Shown: in pieces, positions 1-13,100 of the stretch
Layout: each line of letters starts with the position of its first letter
How positions within the stretch are numbered: the first letter of the stretch is position 1
DNA from: Nautilus pompilius
Lineage: Eukaryota; Mollusca; Cephalopoda; Nautilida; Nautilidae
Length of the DNA: 64,000 bases
Reading direction: 5' to 3'
Assembly (NCBI GenBank): GCA_018389105.1
Contig: JACATO010000149.1
Span: 1-64,000 of the forward strand
Program-made: the position numbers and the translations under genes
The notes under the pieces: model-generated
Told to the model about the DNA's origin: nothing
Databases searched by the model: none
Seen by the model: the letters and a program-made list of their open reading frames with translations, nothing else

Positions 1-3000
1 TGGCGAGGTGTAAACCTCCAATTATGTAGCATCTGTTGGTCATCGATCCAAAGGCAAAATCTTTGAAGATCTGGCTGATCTTCCCACATCCCTCCATTTC
101 CTTTGCTAAGCAGGTCACAGTGGTCGCCAGGTCGCTGAAAGGTTGAAAATATTTTGCCGAGTAAAATTTACATTGATCGTGACGTACATAAATATGCAGA
201 AATAATCTCAGGTGCATCACTATTCTACAACTAAAGGTTCTACTCGAATCTGAGCCAGTTTTCCTCTTTCGAATACCAAATTGTTTCCGACAGGTGAATG
301 ATAAGGAAGATGTCATCACATTCCTAACAGTAAAGGTAACAAAGAGATCAAACATTTTTAGTCAGCCCTGAAGATATTATCATATTGTAGCATCCAAGAT
401 TTACGTTTTCAAGTGTCACCTGCCCTTAATGGGTCAATACCTGTCAGAGTTGTACGAGGTCTGTGCCATGGTCTCTACTGACAAGCGGTGTCCTTCCAGC
501 CAGCTCCTCATATGGCCCGGCACCTCCGGCTTCGTTAGAAAGGAAAAGATCTAAGCTGCAGGAAGGAAGCCAGGCGGTCGGACTGATGTTACAGAATGTG
601 GGGATGGCGGCCTGGTCAAACCGAGACGCTCGGACATCCTACCACAAGAGGTCTGCACGTCAGATGCTCGACCGGCCGCCATGATCGCTCCTCATTTCCA
701 CCTGCGCTCACGGGAGACAGCAGCGAGTTTACTACAAGCACAGACTCGGTTTCTGTCGGCCTCAATGGCCATAAACGCACAGCTGACATGAACTCAGGAT
801 GTTCCCCTATTCCTGGATCGATGACAGCGCCCACTCACGGACAAAGAACGTACTTACGAGCACAACTCGTTGCCAGCAGGGGCAGGTAAACCACTCTGTT
901 TCAAGAGCAGTTCTTGAAAAGAGTCGCTGTAACCGATCACGCACAGCTGCCATTTCCTCACAAGCTCCGGTCTCCTCATCACACACCTGAGATCGTCGTA
1001 AATACCTGAAAGGAAATTAAACCGGATGCCAACATCTGTGAGCGTTCAGACGGACGACCTGACCTACATATACACGACTCCCTGAAAAAGGATGGAATCC
1101 CGGGGGTGTTTCCACATCACCTAATCAATAGTATTTGTATTCGCCTCCAGCCTCGGTCTGACCACCTCACTGACCGACGCCCCTAAGTACGTACAATGTC
1201 CGAACGTATCCCTCAATCCTCACAGTCTCCAAGACAACACGATAGCCCTAGAGCAGAAGAGGATAATACCTGCGAGAGTCACAGCAGCAAGGCTGGCGGT
1301 ACTGGCCGCCTGCCCAACTCAGCTCCGCAGCGATGACTGCATCCTGTGCTCTCTTACTTTAGACAGCTGCAATCCTCGGCAGGGCCTGAATCTAAAACGT
1401 CTGGCAGCTTCCCGCGGTTGGACCATCAGATAAACTAACTTATTTACACTGGACATTCAAATTTTCTCAAGTTTCGGAAAAGTAACCAGCTGTTATTGTG
1501 GCCATAGTGACCCTGACTCCCGCCATCCGTGGTTTGTTGGAGGTTCGGTCCTAACCTGTCGTTTATTTAACGTGTCATGTTTCCGGACTATTCCAAGTCA
1601 CGTGACGATAGTCTTGAGTTAATTGAAAAGGGCTAACCTGGGTCAGCTGTCGGGATTTCGATTTCCAGGTAAAAGACGCTGGATTATATCGTAGTTGAGA
1701 TTGATGCAGTCATTTTAAATGATTAATGGTGAGAAACACACACATGGTAAAGTGTACCTAGTGATCCGGCTAATAAGGGGCTCAAAGGAGGAAACGGCTG
1801 AGGAATAAGGTGGGGACTAGGGGAGAAGAGAGAAGCTCCCTGGAAGGATCCCTCGGGTCTTTGTGAGCGCTGACATAATGATTGGAGAAAGCGTTCTGTC
1901 CATTTTGGGTTTCATAAAGCCCTTTGTTCACCTGAGCCTACCCATTACATATAGTTTTACCTCGCTAATGCCCTCGAGTACATATCATCGGGGTCAGGGA
2001 GCATTATGGGATTGCACATGTCTGACTTACTGTCTTTCGATTTGCAGAACCACTCCGTAGCTGATTTGGAATACTCCAGATTGAAACCCATTAAGTCCCA
2101 CGTCTCCCTGATCGACGGACAGCTGGCAGTGAGGTTTATCTGGCAATCGATTATAGCTCGGTATTGCCTACAATAGAAATAAAACCGTGATAAACAGAAC
2201 AGCAGCAGAAACTCTGTCGTGTCGTTATTCTCGTGCATGTGTGTAGATTTTCTAACGTCCTACACTTGTTTGCCTGTGAGCTAATTACCTGGTCTATGCA
2301 TGAGAATGTGGAGATCATTGGTGGGGCCGTAACCATGTAGAGTATCAGGGTGGGATCCGAAGAGAGGCAGGGAGGGCTGTCGAGATGGTCGACCAATAGG
2401 TTCTACTATTGGCATTTAAAAGAAGAAATCGAACCTATCATTGGTGCCTGACTTCTTCCCAACGTAGTCTTTATTTTCTCTGCTCTCTCGGGATTATCTT
2501 CATCGCTGTGTCGTTCATTATTCAGACGTAGAAAAGTCAGAGAGAGAAGGTGAAAGTCAGTACGCTTCATGCTTGTATGGTTTTACGCTGGACATGAAGG
2601 TCCTGGGCAGCTGTTAAGCAATAGATTAATAATGGATTCTCAGACAGACTTACCTGCACGTTTTGTCGAAGATGTCAGAGGTCTGTAGAAGGTCAATCAT
2701 ATCTCCGATGGTCATCTGATCGTTGACGTTCGTCAGTAGTGGCCCATGTCAATATGGGACATGCACTTTTCAATGACGTCTCCACTCACACTCGAAGTAC
2801 ATGCATCAATGGAAGCTGCCCTCTCAGCTGTTTAATTTTAAAAATACACAACAATAGAAGCAGCAAATAATGGTTGTCAGACCTAATGAAATGGCATCTT
2901 ACCACTTTAGAGACGTAGAAGGCAGGCGGCAAAATGTATAAAGAATTTGAGTTTCACTAGGAAGGCAATTTAAGGTAAAGCAGCGTACACTCAGCCACCT

Positions 3001-4736
3001 TTTGTTAGACAGTATTCAAAGTTTGGCAAACTACAGTAAATGATGGTATTTCTGTGTCTATGAAAATCTTGTGCCAGACCTCCTTACGGTATTTAAGGGG
3101 CAACTACTCGTCACAAATTCGACCAAGTTCCTTTGACCTCTTACCGTGGTCGATTTGTGGACCTTTTAGTGGTCATATCATTTTGTGTTGTTTGCGGACT
3201 CCATCTTCCGGAAAGATCGCACGCTTCGTTGCCTACTGATGGTAGGGCTTAAGGCCGGCCACCTGTCTGACCGTGGTCACGTGCTCCGTGTCCTTAGGAT
3301 GCTGATTTCCGCGGGACACCAAAAAGCCTGATTGGATCCCATTGCACGTGCAAACGCCGGCCGTCAGTTACCAGGAGCCTCATGAGTTGTCGCCACACCC
3401 ACTTCGCGTCTTGTTTTCTTTTCAATAAAATATCACAGCTGGAATTAACGGAATTACTGGTACCGTATTGTCAGGGTCGGTCTGGCGCTACCATGGCCGC
3501 CATTCCCGCCCGTGTCTGATAAACGGGTTATTTCCTACATTAGCCGATTCTGTGGAAAATGGTCGCATCCTAATTTCTGCACGGCCAGTAGGGGCGCTGC
3601 TGTCGTCAGTGTTTAATTTTTTTTATGAAAGATGAAGGTCCGTAGACTTTAGGATTTGTCGCGGTTGTTACAAACCGACCGACCCTGGGGTCCGCGAAGG
3701 TAGCGTCGGACTGAGCCCTTGTGCAACGAGAGACGAGCAAGAAGAAGATAATGCGGGCGGCTGTCCATCTTGCGTTCATTGTTCTCCTCGGGTGACGAGA
3801 TACAGACAGAGGCGGAATCATTTTCATCGTAGACCCTCAGCAGCGCCGACAGAGTGGATCGGCGTCAGGGATCGGGGTCTCGGTTTTATTGGTGATGATT
3901 TCAGGGACGGTCCAACTGGTAATGCTCCCAGACCCCGACGGCCCCTTAGTACGTGGTTAAGCCCACTGGTGCATGAAAGTCCACCATCTTCCTCAATAAC
4001 CAAAGGTTTTCCACCACCTATGAATAAACAAAATCTACCTTCAGATCGCGACCCTCGCCCCCGCTTGATGCTGCACCCCACCCCTCGTCGTCATAATTCA
4101 TCAGGTCTCGCAATCATGAATTTTCATGTTAGTTTCCCAAATTTCCCAGCTTCGCTCTCCCCCATTAACTAAGGAAACCACAAAGCGGTTTACTCGTCAG
4201 TCAAGGCATTGACGTGACATCAACAGGAAAACTTAGTAGACTTTAATTTGACCCTCCTATAATCGCAATTTGAATATTCTAGATGATGCATAACTTCTGG
4301 CTAAGGTTACAGGGGCAGATTAACACCCCGCTCCGCTCTTCTGTGGCCGGAGTCCATCATACTTCCCATAACACGTGACCGACTCCGTTACCGTTCTGAA
4401 GCCCGGATTTCCGGGTTGACGACATAGATTCAATAATCAAATGGATTTAGGTGAGGCTTAATATGGTTACCCAGGCACCTAGAGGTGTTCGCTTCAGTGG
4501 CACGGAAATGTCCTCGGGCTGAAATGGAGAACGAGTCGGTTCTTAAACGTCCGCTGGTTGTGGAGGGAAGTGGAATCCTGGTTGTCCACACCTGTCGTTC
4601 TTAGGTCAGGTGATGGCAGTTAGGTCAGCGAGCAGAGAGAACATACAACAAACACAGCACAGTCGCACATAACAGCAATTTTCTCACCTGGCCAAAGAAG
4701 TAGCGGACAAATTACAGCGAACAGTGTTATCCACAT
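1..4736 (-). pseudogene. Type A 12-cysteine secreted protein gene, copy A-1, broken and cut by window edge
   Basis: Five exons read on the minus strand: 4736-4688 (signal peptide starting MWITLFAVICPLLLWP), 2827-2654, 2167-2031, 1005-858 and 134 to beyond base 1. All introns are GT-AG and the phases are 1-2-1-2. Each of exons 2-5 encodes three cysteines, the hallmark of this cluster. The start is the only ATG between a TATA box at 4780-4789 and the exon 1 donor. Exon 2 is 174 nt where the other two copies have 175: one T is missing near 2736, which breaks the frame. Exon 5 has an extra base near position 13 (GGTTTACACC against GGTTACACC elsewhere). The GPI-type tail lies outside the window. 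The product would be a secreted, probably membrane-anchored protein of unknown role. The indels could be real decay or assembly errors. Confidence 0.72.
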
Positions 4737-4779
4737 TCCTTCCTCCGACAAAACAAACAATCACGGGTCACGTCGCTTC

Positions 4780-4789
4780 TATTTATATA
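4780..4789 (-). promoter_or_regulatory. TATA box of type A copy A-1
   Basis: The minus strand reads TATATAAATA about 45 bp upstream of the ATG at 4736. The same box lies at the same distance in copy A-2. A start of transcription about 30 bp downstream would leave a 5' UTR of only about 20 nt. The array TR-1 begins on the other strand about 240 bp away. Confidence 0.6.
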
Positions 4790-5025
4790 TTCTAAGCTGA
4801 GGTACCTATGAGGAATAAACTCGCCTCGGCCTACGTGAGCACATTGGAGATAGCTAACCCTTTACCTGCGACATGGGAATGAATAGTGTATGTAAAGCAG
4901 GTAGGTTACGGCCAGAGTCGTCATGGTCGTGTTTGATAAGCTTTCCTACACTACACAGCCAATGGACCTTCCACGATCACGTGCTACGACGGGTTAGTTC
5001 GTTAACGCGCGGTACTCGTTTATTA

Positions 5026-6302
5026 CTGTCGTCCGTGTACACCTCTCCCTCTCCGGGAGACAGCTCGGCTGTCAGCCTGTCGTCCGTGTACACCTCTCCC
5101 TCTCCGGGAGACAGCTCGGCTGTCAGCCTGTCGTCCGTGTACACCTCTCCCTCTCCGGGAGACAGCTCGGCTGTCAGCCTGTCGTCCGTGTACACCTCTC
5201 CCTCTCGGGGAGACAGCTCGGCTGTCAGCCTGTCGTCCGTGTACACCTCTCCCTCTCCGGGAGACAGCTCGGCTGTCAGCCTGTCGTCCGTGTACACCTC
5301 TCCCTCTCGGGGAGACAGCTCGGCTGTCAGCCTGTCGTCCGTGTACATCTCTCCCTCTCGGAGACAGCTCGGCTGTCAGCCTGTCGTCCGTGTACCCCTC
5401 CCTCTCAGTGAGACAGCTCGGCTGTCAGCCTGTCGTCCGTGTACACCTCTCCCTCTCGGGGAGACAGCTCGGCTGTCAGCCTGTCGTCCGTGTACACCTC
5501 TCCCTCTCCGGGAGACAGCTCGGCTGTCAGCCTGTCGTCCGTGTACACCTCTCCCTCTCCGGGAGACAGCTCGGCTGTCAGCCTGTCTACCGTGTAATCC
5601 TCTCCCTCTCGGGGAGACATCTCGGCTGTCAGTCTGTCGCCCATGTACACCTCTCTCTCTCTCGGGGAGACAGCTAGGCTGTAAGTCTGTCGTCCGTGAA
5701 CGCCTCTCTCTCTCTCTCGGGGAGACAGCTAGGCTGTAAGTCTGTCGTCCGTGTACGCCTCTCTCTCTCTCTCAGGGAGACAGCTAGGCTGTAAGTCTGT
5801 CGTCCGTGTACGCCTCTCCCTCTCGGGGAGACAGCTAGGCTGTAAGCCTGTCGTCCGTGAACGCCTCTCTCCCTATCGGGGAGACATCTCGGCTGCCAGT
5901 CTGTCGTCCGTGTACGCCTCTCCCTCTCGGGGAGACAGCTAGGCTGTAAGCCTGTCGTCCGTGAACGCCTCTCTCTCTCTCTCGGGGAGACGGAGAGACA
6001 GCTAGGCTGTAAGTCTGTCGTCCGTGAACGCCTCTCTCCTCGGGGGAGACCTCGTCTGCCGTGTCTGTCCTCGGTGCTAGTCTGTCGTCCGTGTACGCCT
6101 CTCCCTCTCGGAGGAGACATCTCGGCTGTCAGTCTGTCGTCCGTGTAACCTCTCCGTCTCGAGGAGACAGCTCGGCTGTCAGTCTGTCGTCCGTGTACAC
6201 CTCTCCCTCGGGGAGACATCTCGGCTGCCAGTCTGTCGTCCGTGTACACCTCTCCCTCTCGAGGGAGACAGCTCGGCTGTCAGCCTGTCGTCGGTATACA
6301 CC
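5026..6302 (+). repeat. TR-1: 51-bp coding-type minisatellite, about 25 units
   Basis: Units of 51 bp encode LSSVYTSPSRGDSSAVS in one frame (Ser/Thr/Pro-rich, some units with RGD, others SPGD). The first seven units stay in frame. A shortened unit near 5350 then shifts the frame, and several units between about 5660 and 6010 read CTAGGCTGTAAG, which puts TAG in the mucin-like frame. CT runs start to lengthen here (about 5655-5770 and 5975), foreshadowing the giant array at 37121. The array ends in VYTTRIVILM and a stop TAG at 6348-6350, homologous to the GPI-type tail of type A exon 5. It is therefore an exon 5 stalk whose 5' exons are absent: the plus strand upstream is the promoter side of copy A-1. 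A coding function for this copy is unlikely. Confidence 0.9.
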
Positions 6303-6350
6303 ACACGGATCGTAATTCTCATGTGTTTTCCATTAGATGCTCTTTTGTAG

Positions 6351-7605
6351 TTCTATCACTTGTGTAATCAGTGCCAAACTAATTAAAGAAATGTCTGTAG
6401 CGTTTTACTGTTATGGAGTCTAAAATAATTTTCTTGTTGTAAGGAAAATAAAGGAATCCATCTTTCATGATGCTTAATCACTCAAACAGCTCGTGTACCC
6501 TTAAGTTTTCCTTCGTAATAACACGGATACAGGTTTCCACTGTGGTTAAATGAGGAAAACTACAGGAGCCCGGTATTCCATGTTGTCGCCTCTGTATCTC
6601 CTGTACCCCATCACTACGATGAGACTCCAGTATCCTCCTCCTCTTATATGGTTTTCTCATTATGTGTATATTTCGCAATTGTGAATAAAAATATTAGACC
6701 TGTTTGTGTTTTTTTCCAGACTTCTGTACATTTTCCCTTTATTCCCTTGGATTCCTTCAAGTTTTTTGAATCTTGTCCGTCTTCCATTACTCGTAAATTC
6801 TACTTTACTGAATATAAATCTTAAATTCTTTTCCTTTAAGATGCGTGACAATGCGATATAATCCCTTTAATCTCTCACGTGCAGGAACTCATCCACGTAT
6901 TGAATTTTCAGATACAGCAAAAGAAAAAACATCGGTATTAGAATTATGCTTCCCAGTTATAAAGGAGAACCACAAAACTAGTTCTTAATATTTCAACATG
7001 GGTTTTTTAAAGTCCGTGAAACTAAAGTGGATCAGCAGAGCCGACCTGTATCTCATGGTTGAATGGCTCTTCCTTTGTCTGTTGGTGTCGCAGTTAGAGA
7101 GAGAGCGAGAGGGAAGAAATGACGATAGCCTGGGTGGAGGGAGATGAGGCAAATTCCCTGTACACGGTGGAAATAAAAACAAATGTTTTCGTGTCTGTTT
7201 TTATGACTGGAATTCGTGTAAAACTCCAAAGTCTGGGAGTGGTGTCGTATCTTCAGCCGTTTATTCAGGGCTGTCGGCCAGTGGAAGGTAAGTGGAGAAC
7301 CCAGTGTAAATACCTGCAGCCAGGTGGTGAATAATCAATACACCTGGAAACATACATATATAGGTATATATAATTTATTGGATGTTACAATGAGCAAATA
7401 TTTACTTAATTGTGCACCAACTTTTCTCTTTCCTCACTTTGTCACAGATGTTTCCATGGAAACATGGACTTCCGGAAACACTATGTGGATGGGCAGAAAT
7501 GACACGAAGGTGGAAATCATAATTAATGAATGGACCGTATGAAGCAAGTTTATAATAAATGATTCCCCTGAATAATTGTCTGACTTGAGTGGAAACAGTT
7601 GCCTC
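6351..7605 (+). repeat. Array 3' flank block F1, no supported gene
   Basis: This 1.25 kb block follows the stalk arrays and recurs at 17330-18601 (-), 24621-25870, 41245-42512 and 54682-55926. It is AT-rich 3'-flank-like sequence with a GA-rich patch near 7096-7115. Open frames such as 7119-7334 are not kept in step between copies: the AATAAAAACAAATG run here is one base longer than in several others. I see no coding gene in it. Confidence 0.75.
6447..6452 (+). terminator. Poly(A) signal AATAAA after TR-1
   Basis: AATAAA lies 97 nt beyond the TAG at 6348-6350, about the same spacing as in copy A-3 (95 nt). The same signal follows TR-4 at 41341. The match supports the reading that TR-1 is a former terminal exon. 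Confidence 0.5.
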
Positions 7606-7921
7606 TCTCCTTACCCCAGGTCCCTGTCAACGCCTCGTGCGACAGCTTCCATTAATCACTGACGCCCCCACTTCAGGTTCTGTGGTAACCTGGAGCGCTC
7701 CTGAGGTCGCGGTGCAATGAATCCACCCCTGCCGTTATCCAAACAGACTCTACGGAAAAGAGTCTGGATGGCGAAGCTGAAAGAGAAATAACATGAACGG
7801 AAGGTATGGGTCGCCGCTCAAAGCACAAACTGTGTACGTACCTTGAGGGTCAACTGCCAGCAGAGTTGACCGACAACTGCCGCCAACACTCACTACGACC
7901 CCTCTTTGTTGTACAGATGGC

Positions 7922-8275
7922 ATGGCTCTGCGTGTTCAAGTGAAGCAAAACCGGAAATGCTCAAAGCTGTTTGATCTTCATATTGAATCAGGTGAGAAGC
8001 TACAAAACCATTTGGTAAATGCACCAGCCAGTGTTCGCTATACATCTGTGATCCATGTAGAAAATGAACTAATCAGTGTCTGAGAGGAAGAAATACTTTC
8101 TTTGGCAAACAATTCCACAGGATCTTTAATAGTTTATGATTAAAGAGCCGACATCTCTGGAAAGGAGCAATTGTCACTTCATGTGTCGTTCATCAACACA
8201 ACGACCACTGAAAATATCATCCGAGAAGAATTTTTGGATTCACAGACTATGAGAACCGGATGCTACTTCCATTGC
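7922..8275 (+). pseudogene. Old hAT transposase relic (DUF4371 / ZMYM type), copy 1
   Basis: Two pieces in different frames resemble the DUF4371 region of ZMYM-type hAT transposases. The first runs from ATG 7922 and contains HLVNAPASVRYTSVIHVENE. The second, around 8150-8250, contains DISGKEQLSLHVSF followed by a REEFL motif. Stops and a frameshift separate them. The same relic is in three other units, so it predates the duplications. It is much older than the hAT element in the type B introns at 29428 and 60152. Confidence 0.6.
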
Positions 8276-9396
8276 TGATATTATCATTGATAGATGGTGC
8301 GCATTAGTGCAAAGAAGAAGATTAAAAATGGGGCTAAAGTCAAGGTGGTAGACGATTGTTGTGTGGAATGGTAGTTTTAAGTGTTCATAGATCAAAAGTT
8401 ACAGCAAACAAATACCTACTTATTCAGGAAGTAAAGGAAGATTTGGAGAAGACCAGAGATGTTCACGATTTGTTCTGAATAAAAAATGTTGTTTTATCTT
8501 ATTATTGAAAGATCTGAGGGGATAGCACAATAACAAAGGGAGCAGACTAAGGTCGGATAATAAATTAGATTTTTAAAAATTGTGAATGAGTAAGAAAAAT
8601 ATTTCTAAGTTTACACAAACTTGTGAATTAAGTCAACCACCTTGAGAGAAGAAGAAAAACAAATTGGTGTCTCCTCATTTTGTGACATCATCTGGGAAAG
8701 CAGGTCGGCCTCGTCAGCAAAACATACATAGACATCTAGGATACCAGGTCGGTCTGCTCTGGAAGAAGTTTTCCAAAAAAAAATAAATACAGGCCAAAGC
8801 CTGTTTTAGTGCTATTGTTTGGTTAAGGAGGGGAAGGGGGGAGGGAGTTGTTGCTCTACTGGTTCAGAGAAGTCGATGGAAAACCTGTCAGATATGTATA
8901 ATAATGCTACACAAAACTATTGAGGCGCAGACCGTTTTTTTTTTGTTTGTCCTCAAATGAGAAAAAATCAAAACCGGAAGCTGTCCAGCTTTAAAAATCA
9001 ATGGGGTAGCACACGATTTACAAACAAGACTCGTAAATTAGGTCGGCAGGGGGCGCGGCTCGAGTCGTAACGAAGTGTTGTTTGTTCGGTCGTTGTAACC
9101 GGAGCTGTCGACGGTGAGAGTGTTTTGTTAATGGCAGCATCGCCGGTAGCTTTCCTCTGGGTTGAGCCGGAAATCCGGTCACCCAACTTCTTCAAAAAGA
9201 CCGTAACATAGATGTAGAGGGTGCAAGGTGTACTGCATCATGTATAAAGGGTCAGGACGTATATATACATAAGAGCTTTATACAGACCCCCCCCTGTACA
9301 TTAACTGGGTCAGGGGGTTTATTAATCCGGAAGAAATATCCTTCCACAAATTACCTAGGAATCCGAGTGACGTCACTAACCTAAAACCAATTATAC

Positions 9397-9795
9397 TTGA
9401 AGTGATACTGTGGCCGATTTACAGCGACGACCGATACTTTATTAGGTAGAGACAAGAAGTCGCCAAAGTCAATGGGTGCAGCCTCAGGAAAAATAAATAC
9501 TCATCCAAACAATTCCCTAATTGATAATGGCACCACCATTAAATCGCTCCCTTCATTAACAGATCTGTTATTGTTAATAAACATCTACTGATAATTAACC
9601 GTGCTGGAATGTTATCCAATCTGTAATGAGAACCCCTAGTATCAGTAACTGAAGATATCTCTAAACATTGTCTACCACAAACACATTGAAAAGCCCCGAC
9701 CGTCAAGGAGGTCTGACCATTTGGCCTATACTCTGGTATTAGTGATCGAAGATGACGATCAATAAATTCAAATTTTAAATGAGTTTCTATCTTTT
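9397..9795 (+). repeat. Dispersed repeat, copy upstream of type B gene B-1
   Basis: This roughly 400 bp stretch has a diverged inverted copy inside intron 1 of the PFAS fragment (about 44930-45308). Shared landmarks in order are CTGAAGTGATACTGT-like sequence, ACTTTATTA, AGACAAGAAGTC, TTAACAGATCT and CATTTGGC. Copies also precede the other type B genes (about 27655-28060 and 58375-58785). No coding content or terminal repeats are evident. It is probably a small interspersed element. Confidence 0.65.
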
Positions 9796-10102
9796 CTAAA
9801 TGGTTCTCTGATGACTCAATTCAAGTCTCATATGAAAGGAGTCGTCAATCATGGAGGTTGAGTCGATATTTTCAGTCCAGGTAAGAATAGATGTAAGTCA
9901 GGTTGATATCCGCCGACACGTTTAGCACATAATCCTTCCTGTAACGATACACGATGTGCACATTTGGTGAAGAAGCTGACGAGGCGAGGAAGCTCTGTTT
10001 TTGACAGCAACCAGTCACAGAACTTTCTCTCTCCAGTTGCCAATTACACGCAATGAACAATGAACCTGTCCAAATTGAATTTTTCACTTCCCGATGGAGA
10101 CG

Positions 10103-10110
10103 TATAAATA
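10103..10110 (+). promoter_or_regulatory. TATA box of type B copy B-1
   Basis: TATAAATA starts 47 bp before the ATG at 10150. The same box precedes the other type B copies at 28374 and 59097, at nearly the spacing seen in type A genes. This implies a very short 5' UTR of about 17-20 nt. Confidence 0.6.
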
Positions 10111-10149
10111 CCCCGCCCGTAGATGGGGTAACTCAAACAGATCGGAAGT

Positions 10150-13100
10150 ATGTGGAGGCCAACAAGTTCAGGTGTGCTGATCCTCTTGCTCGCGTTATCA
10201 GCAGGTAAGAGAATTTCTATGTCTCCCTTTGGGGCCCAGGAACACGACAGGGGAAGGCCGAGGGTAGACTTTTTTCCTGTTACAAATTCAGTTCGCAGCC
10301 GTGAAAACGTCCAAGCTGCAGCAAACGGGCGCAGGTGTCCGCCGCCGACTGATCGTCACAATCTTTCCAGAACCAGGTGTTTTCAGTGCAAACAAACAGA
10401 ACCGAATACTCCTTCGTAACCCATCGATGCACGTTAAGCAAACCGGGCTACCAAACTATACGATTTTGATGGCGGCGGGAAGGAATATTCATTTCGAAAA
10501 GCCAGGCAGAGCGCAGTAGGAAGGGGCGGATATTTCCTCGACTGGTTCGTTGTCAGACCTGATACCGCACCTAACGGAATAATGCGGGTCGGACAAGCAG
10601 AAATACCGCACCCTCTCCGTCAATGAACGGAGCTTCATGGCTTCTCTTGAAATAGGCAGTAACCCTATTGATAATCCACAGCCGATTATCCAATGTTTTT
10701 TCGCAGATTTTCCATCCGTTCATCGACGTCTCAACGTCCAACTATTCACCTCTTGATCGAAGTCCATTGGTTCCCCTGATCTGTGTTTTGTCTACCTATA
10801 GAATCTCCTCACCTGGTTATATATAGTCCACAATCGCGGGTGACCGGAATATTCTGCCAGAGTCCTGGAGGCTGTTTCTTTACTTCTGCCAAACGTTTAC
10901 TTTTATTTTAAATTTTCTTTGCTCGAAAAATATTGTAGATTTCTCATCTTCTGATTAAAGAAGACGGACGGAAGGATGGACCCACTCAGCAGTAACTCTT
11001 AGAATACCCTGCTCATATCGATCCCTCTGCTTCAGATCCCACATTACAAATTTATAGACTTTCCTGGGAACCGTACAAAAAAGGGCTCACTGATCTGTAC
11101 AACTGGTTTATTTCGGGTCTACCAAACGTACACCAGTTCAACTGGTCACAAGATTTCGATTTTTAAACGACCGATGATAACAGACTAATACAAAAAATCA
11201 ACGATTCACGGGTTTCGTCCTCTGGAAATTTCGATCCGTTTTCTTATCGAACTCGATTACTAAACCATTTATATTTGTTCGTATCAGTTACAAGGATTAG
11301 TGACTCAGCGTCTCGCTCGATTAATTTGCGCTCATCGACTCCTTGTAGCGAGTTCTGTTGATGCGAGAGTCCATGACATTTGAAACGAACTTTTAGAATC
11401 CTTTTTGCCTTTTGAATTGCAAACGCGGACGTAGAAGCGAAGATTAACTCTTGGAGTTGTAGTTAGGTCCAGTGTTGAGCCATTTCTCTGGGTTTTGATA
11501 ACATTATCTTGAGTGGTGAAAATCCACCTTTCGCATTAAAGTTTATTTACTCCAACCCCCGACACATGACTATTACACGATATTTTTATCTAGTTGACAG
11601 TATCTTTTCTGATGACGAAGATTGCGTGAAGAATGCTCTGAAGGAAATTGCAGACTGTGGCGTTGACATTGGCGTGGAGCTGATAAATAGAATTATAAAC
11701 TTGGCAGTAGAAGGAAAACTGAAACATACGATGGACGAAACATGCAAGTAAGTATTATGAACATTGGGCTATAGACACGTGTGCAGTATCGTTACAGCGA
11801 CGGCGGTATTGTAGTTATGTAATCATTAGCTTTTATTGAATCCTTGTTCTGACATTCGAGGTCAAAGGTAAATTCACATCAGTAATGGTATTAACCATGT
11901 TGCCCGGGCAAGTCAGCAAGGTACGGTTGTCTGGGGAGGTTAAAGTCAGGATAAATCTGCACGGGCACGGAAAATCTCCACGAGAACATTACTTTCATAT
12001 CTGCTTCTGCTCAGTGTACAATAAACGGGACTTTTGCGGACAGGGACTCGACCCCGGGCTGTCACTCATTGCATTCCAAATATCTATAAACTAGCGAGCC
12101 GGGTTCTGATCTAACCCGGTCCTCTGGACAGAGGTCACTCGTCTCCTCCCTGTTATATAAACTTTAATATTTCCATTATATCATCTCTAATGGCTTCTCA
12201 TCTCCTGGACAATTGCTGGATGGACTTTACATCGTCAGCAGAGCAGCAGCATCTCAGACCGGATCAGATTAATCTAGCAAGAATTTCATCGTGAGCTTCC
12301 TTGCTATATATCCGCATCATATTTCCTGAATCAGACAGGAAAACTCCAATGTATTTGTATCTTTTCTTATTTGCAGACATGTTACTAAAGCATCCGATTG
12401 TTTGGTTAACTATGCCGACCGGTGCGAGAATTATAAAAAGTTGGTAGAATTGGGTGGTTTCAGTACCAGATACTTTAAATCTGCCAACCGCGGTCTTTGC
12501 AAATCTTCTTCCGGTAAGTAAACTACAAGAGCATTTAGCACGAGATCAGCTTAGAAAGCTGATATAAGGGGGCCGTCTTTTAATTTAGATAAACGCGGAC
12601 TCTGGTTTTCACCAGTTTCTTCTTAATGCTGCGATTGTTAGAAAGAAATTAAATAGACGTTCTCTCACCAAATCTACGAATCCGGCTTCAAGAGAATCGC
12701 AAAGTAGTGAAGTACGAATTTAAGACGACACCGACAGCCACTCAGAGGGGTCCTCACCTCGGCGAATATGCCCTCCACGTTTATCAGTCCTGGTAATCTC
12801 GTGGATGTGCAGGAGTTTAGATTATTTGGTATATTCCAAGTTGCTTGGTGTAAGGCTCCCAGCTGCGTCAATTGCACATTAAAGGGAAATACAAAGTTTA
12901 CCTTTCTGTCAGCGTTTTGAGTTTGGATGTAGAGAAAATCGTATTGAATCCACTTGTATCAATGGATCTCCCAAACTCAGCAGAGTCTGGTCAGCCAAAC
13001 GGTTGATTTCCATGGATGATCAACTAAGAAAAATTTCAAAACGTAACTTAGCGAGGTTTTCTGTAATTTGGATTCTTCAGAAGTGAACCAAAGTGTACAC

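Noticed and set aside
4977-5348. Minus-strand frame of the array (YTDDRLTAELSPREGEV repeats)
   Set aside because: It is the antisense of the stalk repeat. The homologous exon 5 and tail are on the other strand.
5026-6302. Regular array considered as CRISPR
   Set aside because: The whole 51-bp unit repeats with no unique spacers, it codes for a stalk sequence, and the context is eukaryotic.
7119-7334. 71-codon frame starting MTIAWVEGDE in block F1
   Set aside because: The run of A residues after GTGGAAATAA differs in length between copies, so the frame is not kept.
8998-9195. 65-codon minus-strand frame starting MKKLGDRIS, present in three units
   Set aside because: No motif recognised, the copy at 15763 is frame-broken, and identity among copies does not exceed that of surrounding noncoding sequence.
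9849-10087. Overlapping minus-strand frames just upstream of the type B promoter
   Set aside because: Two frames overlap in the same stretch, neither has a recognisable domain, and splice sites for a divergent gene are not evident. The tail NVSADINLTYIYSYLD looks protein-like but I cannot support it.
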